Made by a program: the position numbers and the translations under genes. From positions 186,001-250,000 of the forward strand of contig JAGTXK010000064.1 of NCBI GenBank assembly GCA_019096195.1: a stretch of DNA of 64,000 nt, given 5' to 3'. This stretch comes from Boletus sp. NGJ (Eukaryota; Basidiomycota; Agaricomycetes; Boletales; Boletaceae). Each line of letters starts with the position of its first letter. Positions within the stretch are counted from its first letter, which is position 1. The notes under the pieces were generated by a model. It was not told the DNA's origin. It saw only the letters and a list, made by a program, of their open reading frames with translations, and did no database searches. This document shows, piece after piece, positions 43,798-57,861 of this stretch.

Positions 43798-46784
43798 ATG
43801 TCAGAACGCCTCTACGCGTCGTGCGCGAAAGTCCTTGCTCTGTGTCAGGGCATAAAAGACGACCTGCCAGCTCTCCTTGATCCCGTTTCTGGATTTGCAC
43901 CCAGACTGCGACAGCTATGTCGCGATCAGTAAGTCCGCCCTACTCATATCGCAATGCACCCCATCCTAGACCGTGGTTCAACCAGAGTTGAAGAACTAGA
44001 GAGCGGCGCCACCTCGGACGTGTCTCGGGTCGAAATAGAGGCGCTACGGCTGGAAGCCAACACCTGGGGTCTACTGCAAGCACTCATGCCGTGCGTGGAC
44101 CCGTCTTTTCCTTTCGTCCGGTCATAAACCCCTGTGCAGCGCCCGAAAAACAGAGCCAGAACACCATCTCAATCCACGCACCATCCTCGCGCAGAACCCA
44201 TTCACACCAACGTTGACCCTCGCGCAAATGATCATGCACGCGTCGCCCTTGCTCACAGAGCTCGTCATCGTGCGCGAGTGGCTCCACGAGACTGCGTCAT
44301 CACCACAACATCCCGAAGCTACCACCGGGTACTGGAAGTTCACAAAACACAGCGTGATGCAGGCATTACGCACTGGACAGGGCACGAGAGAGGGACTCGT
44401 GACAGAGTTTGATCCGGATGCGGTGAATAGAGGGGCTGGCAAATCGTTGGCCGCAGATGACGCAGTGAGTGAACGTGCGTCTGCTCTTGGGAGACTGGGA
44501 ACTAAGTTTGTCCTTTCCAAGGCCTTTGAAAAGACGTTGACTCAGTCGCTGTATTCGTTCGTGCGCGGTGGGAGATTGGATGAAGCGGTGCAACTATGTC
44601 GAAAAGCCCACCAACCGTGGCGCGCTGCGAGTATTCGTGGGTCATTATTGTTCCAATGGCGAGCAATTGGTAAGTCACAGGAAGCTCAATTGGCGCGCTT
44701 GTACTCATTGTCTATGGAGCAAACGAACAACCCGAGGAAGGTTTCGAGGATGAAGAAGATACAGAGGGCTGGGAAGGCAACAGGCGGCGGCGACTGTGGA
44801 AGTCGACTTGTGTAAAAGCTGCTCTAAACGTAAAGAGGCGCCATCATCGCTCCTATCCAACTTGTCTTACATCTCTGTAGCCCAACTTGTCCGATCCCGA
44901 GCGAGTATTATATGCGGCACTCGCGCCAACCCCTCAAACATTCAACGTCCTGAAGTCAGCATGTCGGACCTGGGAAGATCATTTATGGGCTCAAATAAGC
45001 ATACTGTGCGAAGAGAAGCAAACCGCGGAGATGATTAAGTTGGGAGGAGGCTACTGGGAGGGTGGATTGGAGACACTCGAAGATTTGCCCATATCTATGG
45101 AAGATGCAGACGAAAAAGAGGAGGAGGAATGGGAGAAGGAAGCAAGTGCGGCGCTGGAGACACTTGGTGGTGTCAATGTCGATGATGGGTGAGATATTTG
45201 TTTCCTCCTCTCCGGTTCTCTTGAGTAACGATCTAGCAGTCCTCCCGCTGACAATGCTTTTCATGTTTCTCAATTGGCAATCATCCTCGACCGGTCACAC
45301 TCGTTGCTGGAGACATTCGCAGCCGGCCTGACGGACGGCGTATACGATTCTGAATCATCAGAGTACGTGTTCCCGTTCCTTCTACTAAGAAAGATTATGC
45401 ATTTGGGTGCTAGATACCCTACAATGACGCGATTTTTTGCCCACTTGTGTCTCTTCCTGCAATTGATTGACATTTCTGTACCACCATTGGCCACCCAAGT
45501 GATTTTGGAGGCGTACCTTCAAGTCCTCGAGGTCAGCATCGATGACAAACCGATCTGGAACATCATATTTACTGTCTCTGATCCAGCGTGCTGGTCAGCG
45601 CGACCTCATTGCCATGTACGCTGGTGCATTGGGTGATAATGCTGTGGAGCGTTATGCTATGTTCCTCACTTCCCTCGATGCCGATATCAAGGAAAGAAAA
45701 CTTGCACTGACACGTGCACGCGAACACGGTCTTGACGTAGACCGTGTTGCTATTGTCACTGCTGAGCGAACGATCGAGAAGTCCTTTGACGTTTGTGATG
45801 TCGTTTTGGTTTCTTGAATTGTGTTGACTTGCAGTTCGCTAGCTGCTACCTCAGTTGAAAGGCCCACTTCCATCGATCATCGCACTGCAAAATCCACCGT
45901 CGGAGGTGGAGACATTATTGCTCCGCTCCATAGAATGGACAATTTTCATGGAAGCTACCTATGACACTGCCCTCGAACAAGCTACAGTGATACTGCGATA
46001 CTTTCTTGGTATGTCTAGCGCCCTGACCTCGATCTACCGCTCATCCATACCAAGGTTCTGGACGTGTCGCTTTGGCGCGCGGCCTGTTGGACATGTTGCC
46101 GCGTGAACTCGCCTCGATCAACGAACCTGAAGAACGTGCAACAGAGTATCTGCACTACAGACAATTTTTCAACGTGTGGGGGCTTCTCGACCGAGTGGTA
46201 GAATGTCAGTCATTGGAAGCCTCTCTGATGAACAAGGATACTCGGATAGCGTGGCTGAAGGACTACAAGGTAATCCAATGTCTTTGACACTTCCGTAGCT
46301 AATGTCGCTTTCCATCAGGGTCTCATTGACCATGCATACGAGTCCATCGTGAAGCTGCTTACGTCTGACTGGATGCTACCAGATCAAAGCAACCCTGCCG
46401 GTTTGTGCTGTTCGTCATCTGCTACTTTTCCTTCTTATAGTGCCGCGCAGATCGCAGACATCATGAAATGCAACGCATCCGGCAAATTTACATACCCGAA
46501 CTTATTCTGCGATTACACGTCATGCTGTACTCTTCGAGGGAGCACATAACAGGGTTTGTCCCCACTTCACCAGCACTATCTCTCAAACTGACGCACGCGA
46601 CAGAAACCTCAAAATTGCGCTCGAACTCGTCAACATTGTCGCAGATTCGCGGTACAAGCTTTATGATGACTTTTTGCACCCGGATGGACGCAGGCTTGCG
46701 GAGTACCTAGGCGCAGTAAGACGGGCTGTGTTGGCGGGGCTGGAGAATGGTGGCTCGGATCCGTTCAAGGTTGTCTCTTCTTGA
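43798..46784 (+). CDS. NUP84: Nucleoporin Nup84/Nup107
   Basis: A scaffold subunit of the Y-shaped (Nup84/Nup107-160) complex of the nuclear pore. About a dozen exons can be followed, from MSERLYASCAKVLALCQGIK (ATG 43798) to LENGGSDPFKVVSS and TGA 46782-46784. Family features in order are an acidic N-terminal helix region, ASPLLTELVIVREWLHETAS, a long alpha-solenoid with RGGRLDEAVQLCRKAHQPWR and ASIRGSLLFQW (the strongest Nup84 signature), an acidic loop rich in Glu near 45110-45150, AGQRDLIAMYAGALGDNAVE, and the C-terminal RQIYIPELILRLHVMLYSS. The size fits a compact fungal Nup107. All introns seen are short GT-AG. No sign of damage. Exact borders of several middle exons were not fixed. Confidence 0.87.
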
Positions 46785-47467
46785 TATGTGTTGCTTCACG
46801 ACTAGAGACCTACGGAAATGGTTATCAGACCGAATCTGTACTAAGTATGCCCTCCAACCTGTTCGTCAGTTCAACAACGTTGAGAGTTTTACTCAACCCT
46901 TTCATTGTTCAGACAAAGGTATCATTTACATAGCATATTTTAGAGTACTGCAACCTTGAATGATTTCAAGCAAAAATGAGTGAGATGAATCGTCACTGCT
47001 GAATCTGAGTTTGAAGTTCTTTCTGAGTGTGCCGGCTCAGTGCACTCAGGGGGACAGTACTTGGAGCTGCTTCGCCTCGCAGGTTGACTTCAAGCAGTGG
47101 CCGACACCGACGCACCGCTCACTCCAAGATATCACCATTGGTACTCAGCGCACTTTCTCCGTCTACAACATGCAGCAACAAACCTCACCGGCACCGATCA
47201 TACCCTTCCACACCACCACTACCTCATTGTATATATCGCTATAGTACCATAATCCTCACCGTGACTGACGGAAGGCACAGTAGTTACGATGTCGCTTCGC
47301 AGGAAGCGGCTGTTAGCAACGGTAACAAGACAATTCCAGAAATGCAGTGGTGTCAGGGCAGGCTGATGCTGTGACAGGGCGGAGTCAAGGAAGGACCATC
47401 CGTTGCCACCTCCACCTCCACGCCTGGGGGAAGACTCAGTTATTGTCTATCTCACGCTCGAACCACC
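46785..47467. other. Intergenic region upstream of phospholipase D
   Basis: No coding segment recognised. A CT/AC-rich stretch (47200-47440) precedes the start at 47468 and probably contains the promoter. Confidence 0.5.
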
Positions 47468-50400
47468 ATGAACTTCCTAGACAAAGTCCTCGACTATGCC
47501 GAACGGCTCCCTGAAGGAATCGAACGTGCCCGCGATCAGGTAATCGGTATGTCCAGTATGCCATCCCTTCTTTTATCGTATCTTCACATGATACATTAGG
47601 CCTGTTGGATCCCGACCGTGAGTCCTTGATGAGTGCTTGCTCTAGGAGGGTTCAATCTAACCACAATTGGGTGCTGCAGGTCGCCACGATACCCCGCAAG
47701 AGAAACTCGATGACGAGGTTCGGGCCAGGATCAATGCTAGCCATCGATTTGAGAGCTTTGCGGGTCAGAGGCAAGACAACATGATCAAGTGGTACGGGAA
47801 TCATGACCTCCGCGCGCTGTGATGGGAGACTGAACTAGTGCGGCTTTTTCCCGTCGGCAAGGCACATTGATGGCCAAGACTACATGTGGGCTGTATCTGA
47901 GATGCTCGACAGCGCAAGGGACGTGATATTCATTCTGGTGGGTGCTCCCCTTTGACTACCCACGTTTTGTTCTCTCGCTGAGGCATGTGGACAGGATTGG
48001 TGGCTTACGCCGGAATTGTACCTTCGGTAAGTCACGCTGAGGTTCCGCAAGGACGAACGTGCGATCGGCTCATCTTCGCTTACCAGCCGGCCCCCGGCTC
48101 AGAATGAACAATGGCGTCTCGACAGGCTATTGCAGCGCAAGGCAGAACAAGGTGTCAAGATTTATGTCGTCGTTTACAAGGAAGTGACCGCGACAATGAG
48201 CATGAATTCAAAGCATACCAAGGCAAGGATTGCGAGGGTTGTGTATGTCGTACGCGAGTCTGACCGAGTTGATAGGCTGCGCTGGAAGCGCTCCATCCGA
48301 ATATTGCATGTATGCGTCACCCCGATCATATCGGTAGCAAGGGTATGTCGTGCGAAATTGTGTTTCATTTGGTGTTTCTCAGTCGTCATCCCTAGATACC
48401 GTCGAGTTCTGGTCCCATCATGAGAAGGTTCGAGGGTCATCATGGTTGTTATAGGTACTCTGACATATGGTTTGCGCGCAGGTCGTCGTGATCGACAATC
48501 ACTGCGCTTGTATTGGAGGGTTAGACTTGTGTTTCGGACGTTGGGATACTCACAATCACCCACTGGCTGACGTTCATCCAACTGACTTTGCTCGTACTCT
48601 CTTCCCCGGACAAGACTACAACAACGCTCGTGTCCTAGATTTCCAGGACGTCCCAAACTATGTTAGTAATGAGGTTTCCATCCTAGAGACTCCGAGGATG
48701 CCATGGCATGATGTGAGTTGTTTCCCGGAAGAGGGGTTTTGCTGGCTGAAGACCATGTTGTAGGTCCACATGACGATATGCGGTTCCGTGGTGCTCGATA
48801 TCTGTCAGCATTTCGTGGAGCGCTGGAATGAAATTAAGCGTCGCAAGGTATGCGTTGAAATACACGACCTCTGTTACCCAGGCTCAATCACCTCTTCTTA
48901 GTACCGTGATGATCCGTGCGTAGTGACAAATGTAGTGGTATCAACTCATTCACCCCGATCACAGGCGGTTCGATTGGCTTGCGCTTCCCCACAACGTTGA
49001 AGTTGCACCCGCCGAAGCTGTTGTTTGTATGTACTACCCCAACTAATTTCCCCTGTCAAGTCCGCATTTACGTATCTCCAGATCATCCTCACCGTGAGCA
49101 GTGGCACCAATTAGGCAGGAAGTTCAGGCAGCGCTTCCACCTCGATTTCGGTGACACGGTTGAACCCCCATACCCACCACCCCCACATGGGACATGTCGT
49201 GTCCAAGCCGTTCGCAGCGTGTCGGACTGGAGTCACGGTGTCCTTACCGAACATAGCATTCAGAATGCTTGTACGTTTTTGCTCGCTTTCCCGCTTTCAT
49301 ATCCTGTCTGAGCATGACCGATGTCTGTGATCATTGCCAGACATTCAATTGATTCGCGAAGCGAACCACTTCATCTATATCGGTAAGTTCCTGTACGTAC
49401 CTGTCTCCATTCAGTATTGATGGCGTAATGTTTGCCTCGTGATCATTGTTGTTGGTCACCCTCAACAGAGAATCAGTTCTTGTGCGTAACGCCCTGTCCG
49501 CATTGCGACTGGCCTGCTGAGGTGCTTATATCCAGTATATCCAATACCCGAAACGAAGGGCCAGTGAAGAACCAGATTGCAAAGGCGTTGTTGGAGCGCA
49601 TCATAGAGGCTGCCCGAGCTGGGAAGAAGTTCAAGGTCAGTGCGGCGTGCGAAGGGGATGATCAGCGTTCGCTAACGATATTGCTCCGCTGCACTAGGTC
49701 ATCGTTGTCATTCCCGAGGTTCCAGGTTTTGCGGGAGACATCAAGAATGAGACCGCGTTGAAGACGATCATGGCGGCACAGTATCGTACCATCAACAGGG
49801 GTGGACACAGTATCTATGAGGAGATCCGCAAGGCAGGCTACGAACCGTAAGTATCTCAGGCGCTGTAGTCGCGCTTTTCCATAGCCTCACGATCACCATT
49901 AGGATGGACTACATCCGGTTCTTCCATTTGCGCTCGTACGACCGTATCAACGCTCCAGTGTGTGAGTCAGCTCTGATTCATCTGTCGTCTGCATTCTTGA
50001 CGGAGGAATTTCCATGCATGACAGCGACCCTGATTGCGCAAATGGAAGAGTTTTCTGGTGTGACGTTCCATGAAGCGCAGATCGCACTTGCGCGTCAGTG
50101 GGTGGGGAGGAACTTTTACGGAAAAGACGTCCCTCATGAGGTCTATGTCAAAGTCCCACAGGAGGCGAAAGATGGTAACGTCACCACGGAAGAGACGCCT
50201 GTTAAGAAGGAAAAGGTACCTCTTCCCGAGTCCATCGAAGCCGCGAGGCAGGTCATTGCGCGGTTCGAGTCTGGTGCGCAGAACCTGCGGTCAGACGAGA
50301 TGGTGGCAGATTCGGTGTCTCATCATGCCCTGCAAGGGAGGCAGTCGTTGTCAGATGAGACATGGATGGGGTCGGAAGAGGAAGAGCTGAACTGGTGCGT

Positions 50401-51364
50401 GGATCCATGTTTGGTGAGGGATGGAAGCTGAAGGGCCGAGACAGTTTTGTTTCGGGACTGCTTTATATCCACAGCAAAGTCATGATTGTGGATGACAGAG
50501 TTGTCATTGTGGGTGTCAATCTCACGCCATGCTTACAATTGGGACTAACGAGGCGATCCAGATGGGATCTGCCAACTTCAATGACCGCAGCCAAAAGGTA
50601 ATTGCCACACTGCGAGCCCTGTGTCACGGGTCTTGGGCTGACCGATTGCGTAGGGTGACGGTGACTCTGAGATTGCACTGGTGGTGGAAGACGACGATAC
50701 GATCCAAACGACGATGGACGGGCGGCCCTACATGGCAGCTCGATTTGCTGCTACTTTGAGACGGAAATTGTTTAGAGGTAAGCCAGCCGTGTTGACACGA
50801 GATAACGCGTGAATCTGTCTGTCTGTCGCAGAGCACCTGGGTCTTATCGGGCCTCAGCACACCACTCATCGACCGGATTCGTTCATGCAACCGGCACCGA
50901 TACCCAATGACGATGAGACGTATTTGCCCGCGGATGCTGCGGTTGCTGACCCACTTGCGGATGAGACGCTTGATTTGTTGTTCAACACAGCACGTAAGAA
51001 CAGGGAGATATTCACCGAGTTGTTCCGACCTGTGCCAACGAACCTCGTACGATCGTGGTCAGCCTATGATGTGCGTAACTGTGATATTGACGCGGAGCGT
51101 CGAGTGGCTCACAAATGAGTAGAACTATGTACCAAAGGTGAAGATGGGACATGTCGTGCCCGGGATTCCTTTGCACCGTGTCAAGGAACGGCTCGGCCAG
51201 GTCAAGGGTTCTCTAGTCGAGTGCCCATTGGTGAGTGGCCCTTGGTCTCGGGGTCTGAAGCGAGCTGACAGAGGGATGTGCAGGACTTTTTAATTGATGA
51301 CAAAGATTTCGTGGAGGGAATCGATTGGATTGGACTCAACCCTACGCTGCCGGTGTACATCTAG
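47468..51364 (+). CDS. Phospholipase D (PLD1/Spo14 family)
   Basis: This enzyme hydrolyses phosphatidylcholine to phosphatidic acid at cell membranes. Many small exons run from MNFLDKVLDYAERLPEGIE (ATG 47468) to TLPVYI and TAG 51362-51364. Both HKD motifs are intact. The first has H-E-K (48419-48427), a spliced intron, then VVVIDNHCACIGGLDLCFGR (HxKxxxxD followed by GG). The second is LYIHSKVMIVDDRVVI (His codon at 50470) joined by an intron to GSANFNDRSQK. The second catalytic half also shows HFIYIENQFF and VIVVIPEVPGFAGDIKNETA. No PX or PH domain is seen before the catalytic part, so it is a shorter form than yeast Spo14. An insertion rich in Lys, Glu and Ser (about 50120-50390) separates the halves. 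Several middle exon borders were not fixed. Confidence 0.88.
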
Positions 51365-51628
51365 TAAGAGAATATGTAAAGGAGGTGTATCTAACGGAAG
51401 CTATAAATCTGCCTCGTATAAAGTGGGCATGTGTTGGTGCGGAGATTATCCAGTCTGAAGTTAGTAGACTCCATTTGGAATTGGCTTGAGTACCGTATAA
51501 TTAGTTCGTCATAATAATGTTAGTCATTCCGTCCCTTTTCTTCTTCTTTTCTTCGGCTCTAACTCAGCGTCTTCCCATCAACCACCACCAGCCACCACCG
51601 TTGTTGCTCATCATCATCATCCCCGACG

Positions 51629-54600
51629 ATGAGCTCGATGAGCGATTACACCCGTGGTCTTAACGACCCGTTCCTCTCCCACCTCATTGCTCTGCTTTCT
51701 ACTTACGAGCTATGTCCCATGTCTACCCCCCTGCCACGATACGACGGTCCCGGCGACTGGCAGACGGACACCATCCTCCGCTCCCTCTCTGCTGTTGCCC
51801 GCAGAATGTACACTGCTGAGGAAGCCCTCGCCTCCATAAAGGCCTCCGAATCCTGGCAAGCGAATGGGCCAGAGACTAAGAAAAGGCGCAGCGTAGGCGA
51901 CACTCCCATACCCTCCCCGTCCTCTTCTCAGGAAGACCATACTCCTTCTCTCTCCTCACAGCCTAACACGATGATCACCAAGCACGCAAGCACCGCTCGC
52001 AGCGGCTTCTTCTCAAGCAGGTCCGATACCACCCTCAGCAATGGCGATGGTTCGGTGGATGTCGAGATGTTGGCAGAGGGCGCAATGGTGGGCGTCGCTG
52101 ATGATGATCGCGCTCCGACTAGACCGATCAGCTCTCGCGTCCAGAATATGTCGTTATCGCTTGATAACATTCCCAACAATTTCGACCCCTCGAAGGTGCA
52201 ACGTACACTGTCAACCTCGTCTACCTCGGCACCCTCAACCGCTCATGTCGAGCACATGTCCTGTCCGACCTGTGGCAAGATCATTACGGATACGACGACG
52301 GTGACTCGCATCAATAGTAGTTTCAACGGATCTCCATCGGGATCGCCGCTCGTCGTTCCTCCCGGTCCTCTCGCTGCTGCTGCCTTTGAGAGCGGTATGA
52401 GTGCCGTCGAGGAACTGCGTTTGCTCAAGGCGCAAGTACAGGATGTCGCACGTGTTTGCAATGCTGTCGCTCGCGGTGACTTGTCACAAAAGATTACGGT
52501 TCCTGTTCAGGGTGTCGTCATGGTTCAGCTTAAGGACGTCATCAACACCATGGTATCTCCAGAACATATAACGAGATGAGTAATTTATACTTACTCAGGC
52601 AATCAGGTCGACAAATTGGGTCAGTTTGCCAAAGAAGTCACTCGTGTCAGTCAGGAAGTCGGTACGGAAGGGTAGGCTCTAGCCGACATGCTTTTTTCGG
52701 CCCGTCATTGAAAGTCCCTTTTTAGCAAATTGGGTGGTCAGGCTCTCGTTCTGGATGTCGAAGGCACATGGCGTGAATTGACGGGCGTCGTCAACAAGTT
52801 GGCCGCCAATTTGACGAATCAAGTTCGGAGTATCGCTAGGGTCACGAAAGCCGTCGCGTTGGGTGATTTGTCGAAGCAAATCGATGTCGATGCTCGCGGA
52901 GAAATCTTGGACTTGAAGAACACTGTCAATGGAATGGTCATCCGTCTCCGGGCATTAGCCGCCGAGGTCACTCGTGTCACGCTCGAAGTCGGTTCTCAAG
53001 GAAAGTTGGGTGGTCAAGCTCACGTACCTGATGTCGAGGGTGTTTGGTTTGAGTTGGTTCGGAATGTAAGTCACCGAGGGGTTACGAGACTGTTGGATGT
53101 TCATCTTGTTGCAGGTGAATCGGATGTGTTCGAGTTTGACGGATCAAGTGCGGTCTATCGCCAAGGTCACGACTGCTGTCGCCAAGGGCGACTTGACCCA
53201 GAAGATCGAAATCCAAGTCGAGGGTGAAATGTCGACGTTGAAGGGCACTGTCAATTCCATGGTGGACCAGTTGAGCGCGTTCGCATCTGAAGTCACGCGT
53301 GTCGCGTTGGAGGTCGGAACTCAAGGTATCTTGGGCGGTCAGGCTCGCGTCGAGGGTGTACAAGGAACTTGGGCAGATTTGACACGCAATGTCAATGTGA
53401 GATTTGCTCAAGTTGTGATCATTGGACTCTCCTGATGCTACGTTTTTGCAGAAAATGGCCAGCAATTTGACTGATCAAGTGCGGTCTATCTCGGAGGTTA
53501 CAAAGGCTGTGGCGCTGGGTGATTTGAGCAAAGTCGTCAACGTGGATGTTCAAGGAGAGATGCTTGATTTGAAGATGACCGTCAACTCTATGGTTGCCCA
53601 ATTGTCGACGCTCGCGAATGAGGTCACTCGTGTGTCTTTGGAAGTCGGAACGGAGGGCATTTTGGGAGGCCAGGCTTCTGTCCCTGATGTTCAGGGGATG
53701 TGGAAGGTTCGTCGTTGTCGTTAGCTAATGAGCCCGGATTGACATGCTCCTTGGCGACGGATAGGTCTTGACTGACAATGTCAACTTGATGGCCATGAAT
53801 TTGACGAACCAAGTGCGTTCTATCGCTGAAGTCACCAAAGCTGTCGCAGCTGGTGATTTAACAAGGAAGATTGAAGTCGATGTACGTGGGGAGATCAAGG
53901 AGTTGAAGGAAACTGTGAACGGCATGACTGAGAGTTTGAGCTTGTTCGCTGATGAAGTCACTCGTGTCGCAAGAGAAGTCGGAACGGAGGGACGATTGGG
54001 TGGTCAAGCCCGCGTGACCAATGTCGGTGGTACCTGGAAGGTGACTTCAAATTTTTGGTGGATGGAAAGAACTGTTTACTGAAAAACGTTGGCTGTAGGA
54101 TCTCACAGATAACGTCAACGTCATGGCTGCCAACGTGAGTGGTATATCGTTCCCAACTCGATTTGCGCTCACAGAGGGTGCCTCAGTTGACTTTACAAGT
54201 CCGAACCATCGCCGTCGCTACAGTAAGTTCACCGTCGTTTTTCACGTTCCAAGGGTTGAGCTGATTGTTTTGTTAGACCGCTGTCGCTCGTGGCGACTTG
54301 ACGCAACAAATTACTGGCGTCTCGGTATCCGGAGAGATGTTAAGCTTGGTCAACACCATCAACGACATGATTGCCCAATTGGCCATCTTCGCCAAGGAAG
54401 TCAAGAAGGTCGCCTTCGAGGTCGGTACGGAAGGTAAACTGGGTGTGCAAGCCGAAGTGGGCAACGTCCAGGGCATCTGGCAAGAAATTACGTGCGTTGG
54501 TGCCTCTCTTATGATGACGTACTTCATAGTCATCGATTGTTTGCTTGCGATGCAGAATGTCCGTCAACACCATGGCCGGAAACTTGACCACGCAAGTGCG

Positions 54601-56795
54601 TGGATTCGCCCAGATTTCGGCGGCGGCTATGGACGGTGATTTCACGCGGTTCATCACGGTCGAGGCGAGCGGAGAGATGGATTCATTGAAGACGCAGATC
54701 AATCAGATGGTGTTCAACTTGCGTGACTCTATCCAGAAGAACACCGCTGCAAGAGAAGCAGCCGAGTTGGCAAATAGGTCCAAATCCGAGTTTTTGGCGA
54801 ATATGTCGCACGAAATCAGGTATGAGGCGTGTTGCTGAATGTTGACATCTGTGGGTTACTGATACGCACAAAGAACGCCGATGAACGGTATTATCGGTAT
54901 GACAGAGCTGACTCTCGACTCAGATCTGAACAGATCACAGAGGGAGAGCTTATTACTAGTCCACTCGTTAGCCCGCTCGTTATTACTGATCATTGATGAT
55001 ATATTGGATATTTCCAAGAGTGGGTCCCTTGCGTTTAATGGCTGTTTTCAAACTCACATAATGTCACAGTTGAGGCTGGTCGTATGACTATGGAAGCAGT
55101 GTCTTATTCCCTCCGTCAGACGGTCTTCGGAATTCTGAAGACTTTGGTCGTCCGCGCGTCGCAGAACAATCTGGACCTCACTTATGATGTAGACCCCGAC
55201 ATTCCGGACCAGTTGATTGGTGATTCCCTTCGATTACGCCAGGTCATCACAAACCTCGTTGGCAATGCTATAAAGTTCACACCCTCAAAAGTAACGCGCA
55301 AAGGGCACGTCGCCCTCAGCACACGACTTCTGGCGCTGGACGACCAGAGTGTTACCCTGGAATTCTGTGTCACGGATACCGGTATCGGTATTGCCAAAGA
55401 CAAGCTGAACCTCATCTTCGATACCTTCTGTCAGGCAGACGGATCTACGACACGTGTGCGTATCGATGCCCTTTACTCACACCCTACACAAATAACTTAA
55501 TCACCGTTATTCGGCTCACAGGAATACGGTGGAACGGGTCTAGGTCTCTCAATTTCAAAACGCCTCGTCAACCTCATGCAAGGCAACATGTGGGTTGAGA
55601 GTGAGGTTGCGAAAGGCAGCAAGTTCTTCTTCACGATCACGTCCCAAATTAGCCAAAGCCCGATGGAGCACACCTTACAAAAAATGCAGCCATTCCAGCG
55701 GCGTGCAATCATGTTTGTCGATACGCTATGCGACACCACTGGCGTCGTGCAAAGAATTCAAGAACTTGGTCTAAAGGCATATATCACCCACGACATTTCC
55801 GACATTGCGGACAAAGAGCGCTGTCCCCACTTTGATACCATCGTCGTCGATTCTCTCACGATGGTATGCTGTGCGAATTTCGCCCCATTCATGCCATTTT
55901 GACCTCGTGTTGCACAGACGGAGAGTATAAGAGAATATGAACACCTGCGGTACATCCCCATTGTGTTGTTGGCACCGTCGATGCCCAGACTCAACCGTGA
56001 GCATAACCACCACTCTAATTACCTCCTGCTTTCTCAATAAGTACGGTTTTTTAGTCAAGTGGTGCTTGGACAACAGTATCAGCTCTCAAGTGACCACCCC
56101 AGTAACTGCACAAGATCTTGCATCCGCCTTGATTTCAGCCCTGGAGTCAAATACTGTATCTCCGGTTGCTGCCCCGAATGACATTGTCTTTGACATTCTC
56201 CTCGCCGAGGATAACATGGTCAACCAGAAATTAGCCGTGAAAATCTTGGAGAAATATGGCCACTCAGTGGAGATTGCTGAGAACGGCAGCTTGGCTGTAG
56301 ATGCGTTCAAGAAGAGAGTGTTGCTGAGCAAGGCGTTTGATATCATTCTTGTGAGTCGGCCCTCGGCTCTTGATGATCTGGGGTTTAACCCTATATATTA
56401 GATGGACGTGTCAATGCCATTCATGGGAGGAATGGAAGCCACAGAACTCATTCGAGCCTATGAACTCCACAAGGGTCTCTTGCGGACGCCAATCATTGCA
56501 CTTACGGCACACGCTAGTGCGTCTGCTTTACATGCCTGCTGATTCTAAAATTAAGGTCCCCTTTTAGTGATTGGTGACCGTGAACGATGCTTGCAGGCAG
56601 GGATGGACGATCACATCACGAGTGCGTACCTAGTTCATCTTTCGCCGAGACCTCACCGACCATTTGTCCCCGCCTGCAGAACCATTACGACGTGGTGACC
56701 TCTTGAACTCGATTAACAAACTCGCTGGCGAGCGCGCTCATATTGTCAAACAACATCATCTATTGCAAAGACCGCCCGCACTCATGACCCCATAA
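51629..56795 (+). CDS. Group III hybrid histidine kinase (Nik1/Os-1 type)
   Basis: A cytosolic osmosensor kinase upstream of the HOG pathway; the family is the known target through which dicarboximide and phenylpyrrole fungicides act. After an N-terminal region of about 250 residues (with a CPTCGKI pair) come HAMP-type units of about 92 residues. Seven can be counted by their GDL/GDF motif: [54 protein letters not shown] and MDGDFTRFI. Then follow the H box [20 protein letters not shown] (phospho-His), the N box [10 protein letters not shown], the G boxes DTGIGI and [13 protein letters not shown], and a receiver domain with [27 protein letters not shown] (phospho-Asp) and Lys in HITKPLR. It ends at TAA 56793-56795. 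All signature residues are present. About a dozen short introns interrupt it. Confidence 0.93.
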
Positions 56796-57861
56796 AAGGG
56801 TGTCACTTTGCCTATGAAATGTACCAGGCTCTTACTTTGATCTTACCCCCCGATATCCTACTTGCCATCGTCTTTTTTTTACTGTAGCATGAATGGTATC
56901 TCTTATGTCTCCAGAACTCATGACTCTCTCTCGAACTTACGCCTGTATTAGTTTTTGACTGACGTCTCGTGGTCGCTCGTTTATGTGTTGACTATGTAGT
57001 GTGGTTGAATGATATCTTATCATCCTCAACGTACATCACGAGCTGCCGTGTGGCGATGATGTTTGCGCTCGGTACGCTTGTGTGGAAAAATTCCTGCAGC
57101 AAGACTGATCCGACAAGTTCTTCGGTCATGCCGACGGACCACGGTGCCGCCAAGTAGCACTCAAGTTTGTACGCTCGATACTCAAAAGGGCACTCCATCG
57201 CTGCAACATGTGGCATCGCAACAGTGTTTTGACACTCGGAACGTGAAATGGATTGGGGGTTTCGCATGCCGAAAGATATCCAGCAGGACAAACTATAGCG
57301 AGGCATGGAGTCGGATCCGCTTGTGGTCGCGGTACCGACGGACTCGATGATCATTCAAGTTGACATGCCATCAGTCGGCAAAACAAAGCATACCATCTTG
57401 CCAAGATTATTGTGGAATGACTTTATGGGAAAACAATCCCGGGGCCAAGTCGAGCGCACGTCGGACCAACGGGAGACAATCAAAACTATTCAGGGTCCAG
57501 TAACGTATGATGCTGAGGAGTGTACTGGTCCTCGTGGGATGTTGTTGCGAGGGGGACCACGCCCCTGATTGGATTGTGCTGCTCGTTCCCAATGCTCGAC
57601 AAAGACGTCAAGAAGATCTTACATTATGTACATAGGTTGAATCTATGCGAAACGGTAACAAGAACATACTATGGCGAGCGAGCCGGCGCACAGCAAACAT
57701 CCGAACCGTCCCCGATGTATCCATCCATCACACTATGACAGATGGCGAACAGGGATGATATAAATATCGGATATTGTGGTGATGGAAGGAGGGGGCGAGA
57801 GGCGAACGGAATCTCGACGATACATCGATGAACCGTCACGTCGATCGATTTTTTTCTTGTT
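56796..57861. other. No gene recognised; left edge of a tandem duplication
   Basis: Holds the 3' flank of the kinase. From about 57636 it also holds the left part of a duplicated block (see repeat entries) that continues through the GPI-protein gene. An open frame at 57305-57568 has no family resemblance. Confidence 0.45.
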
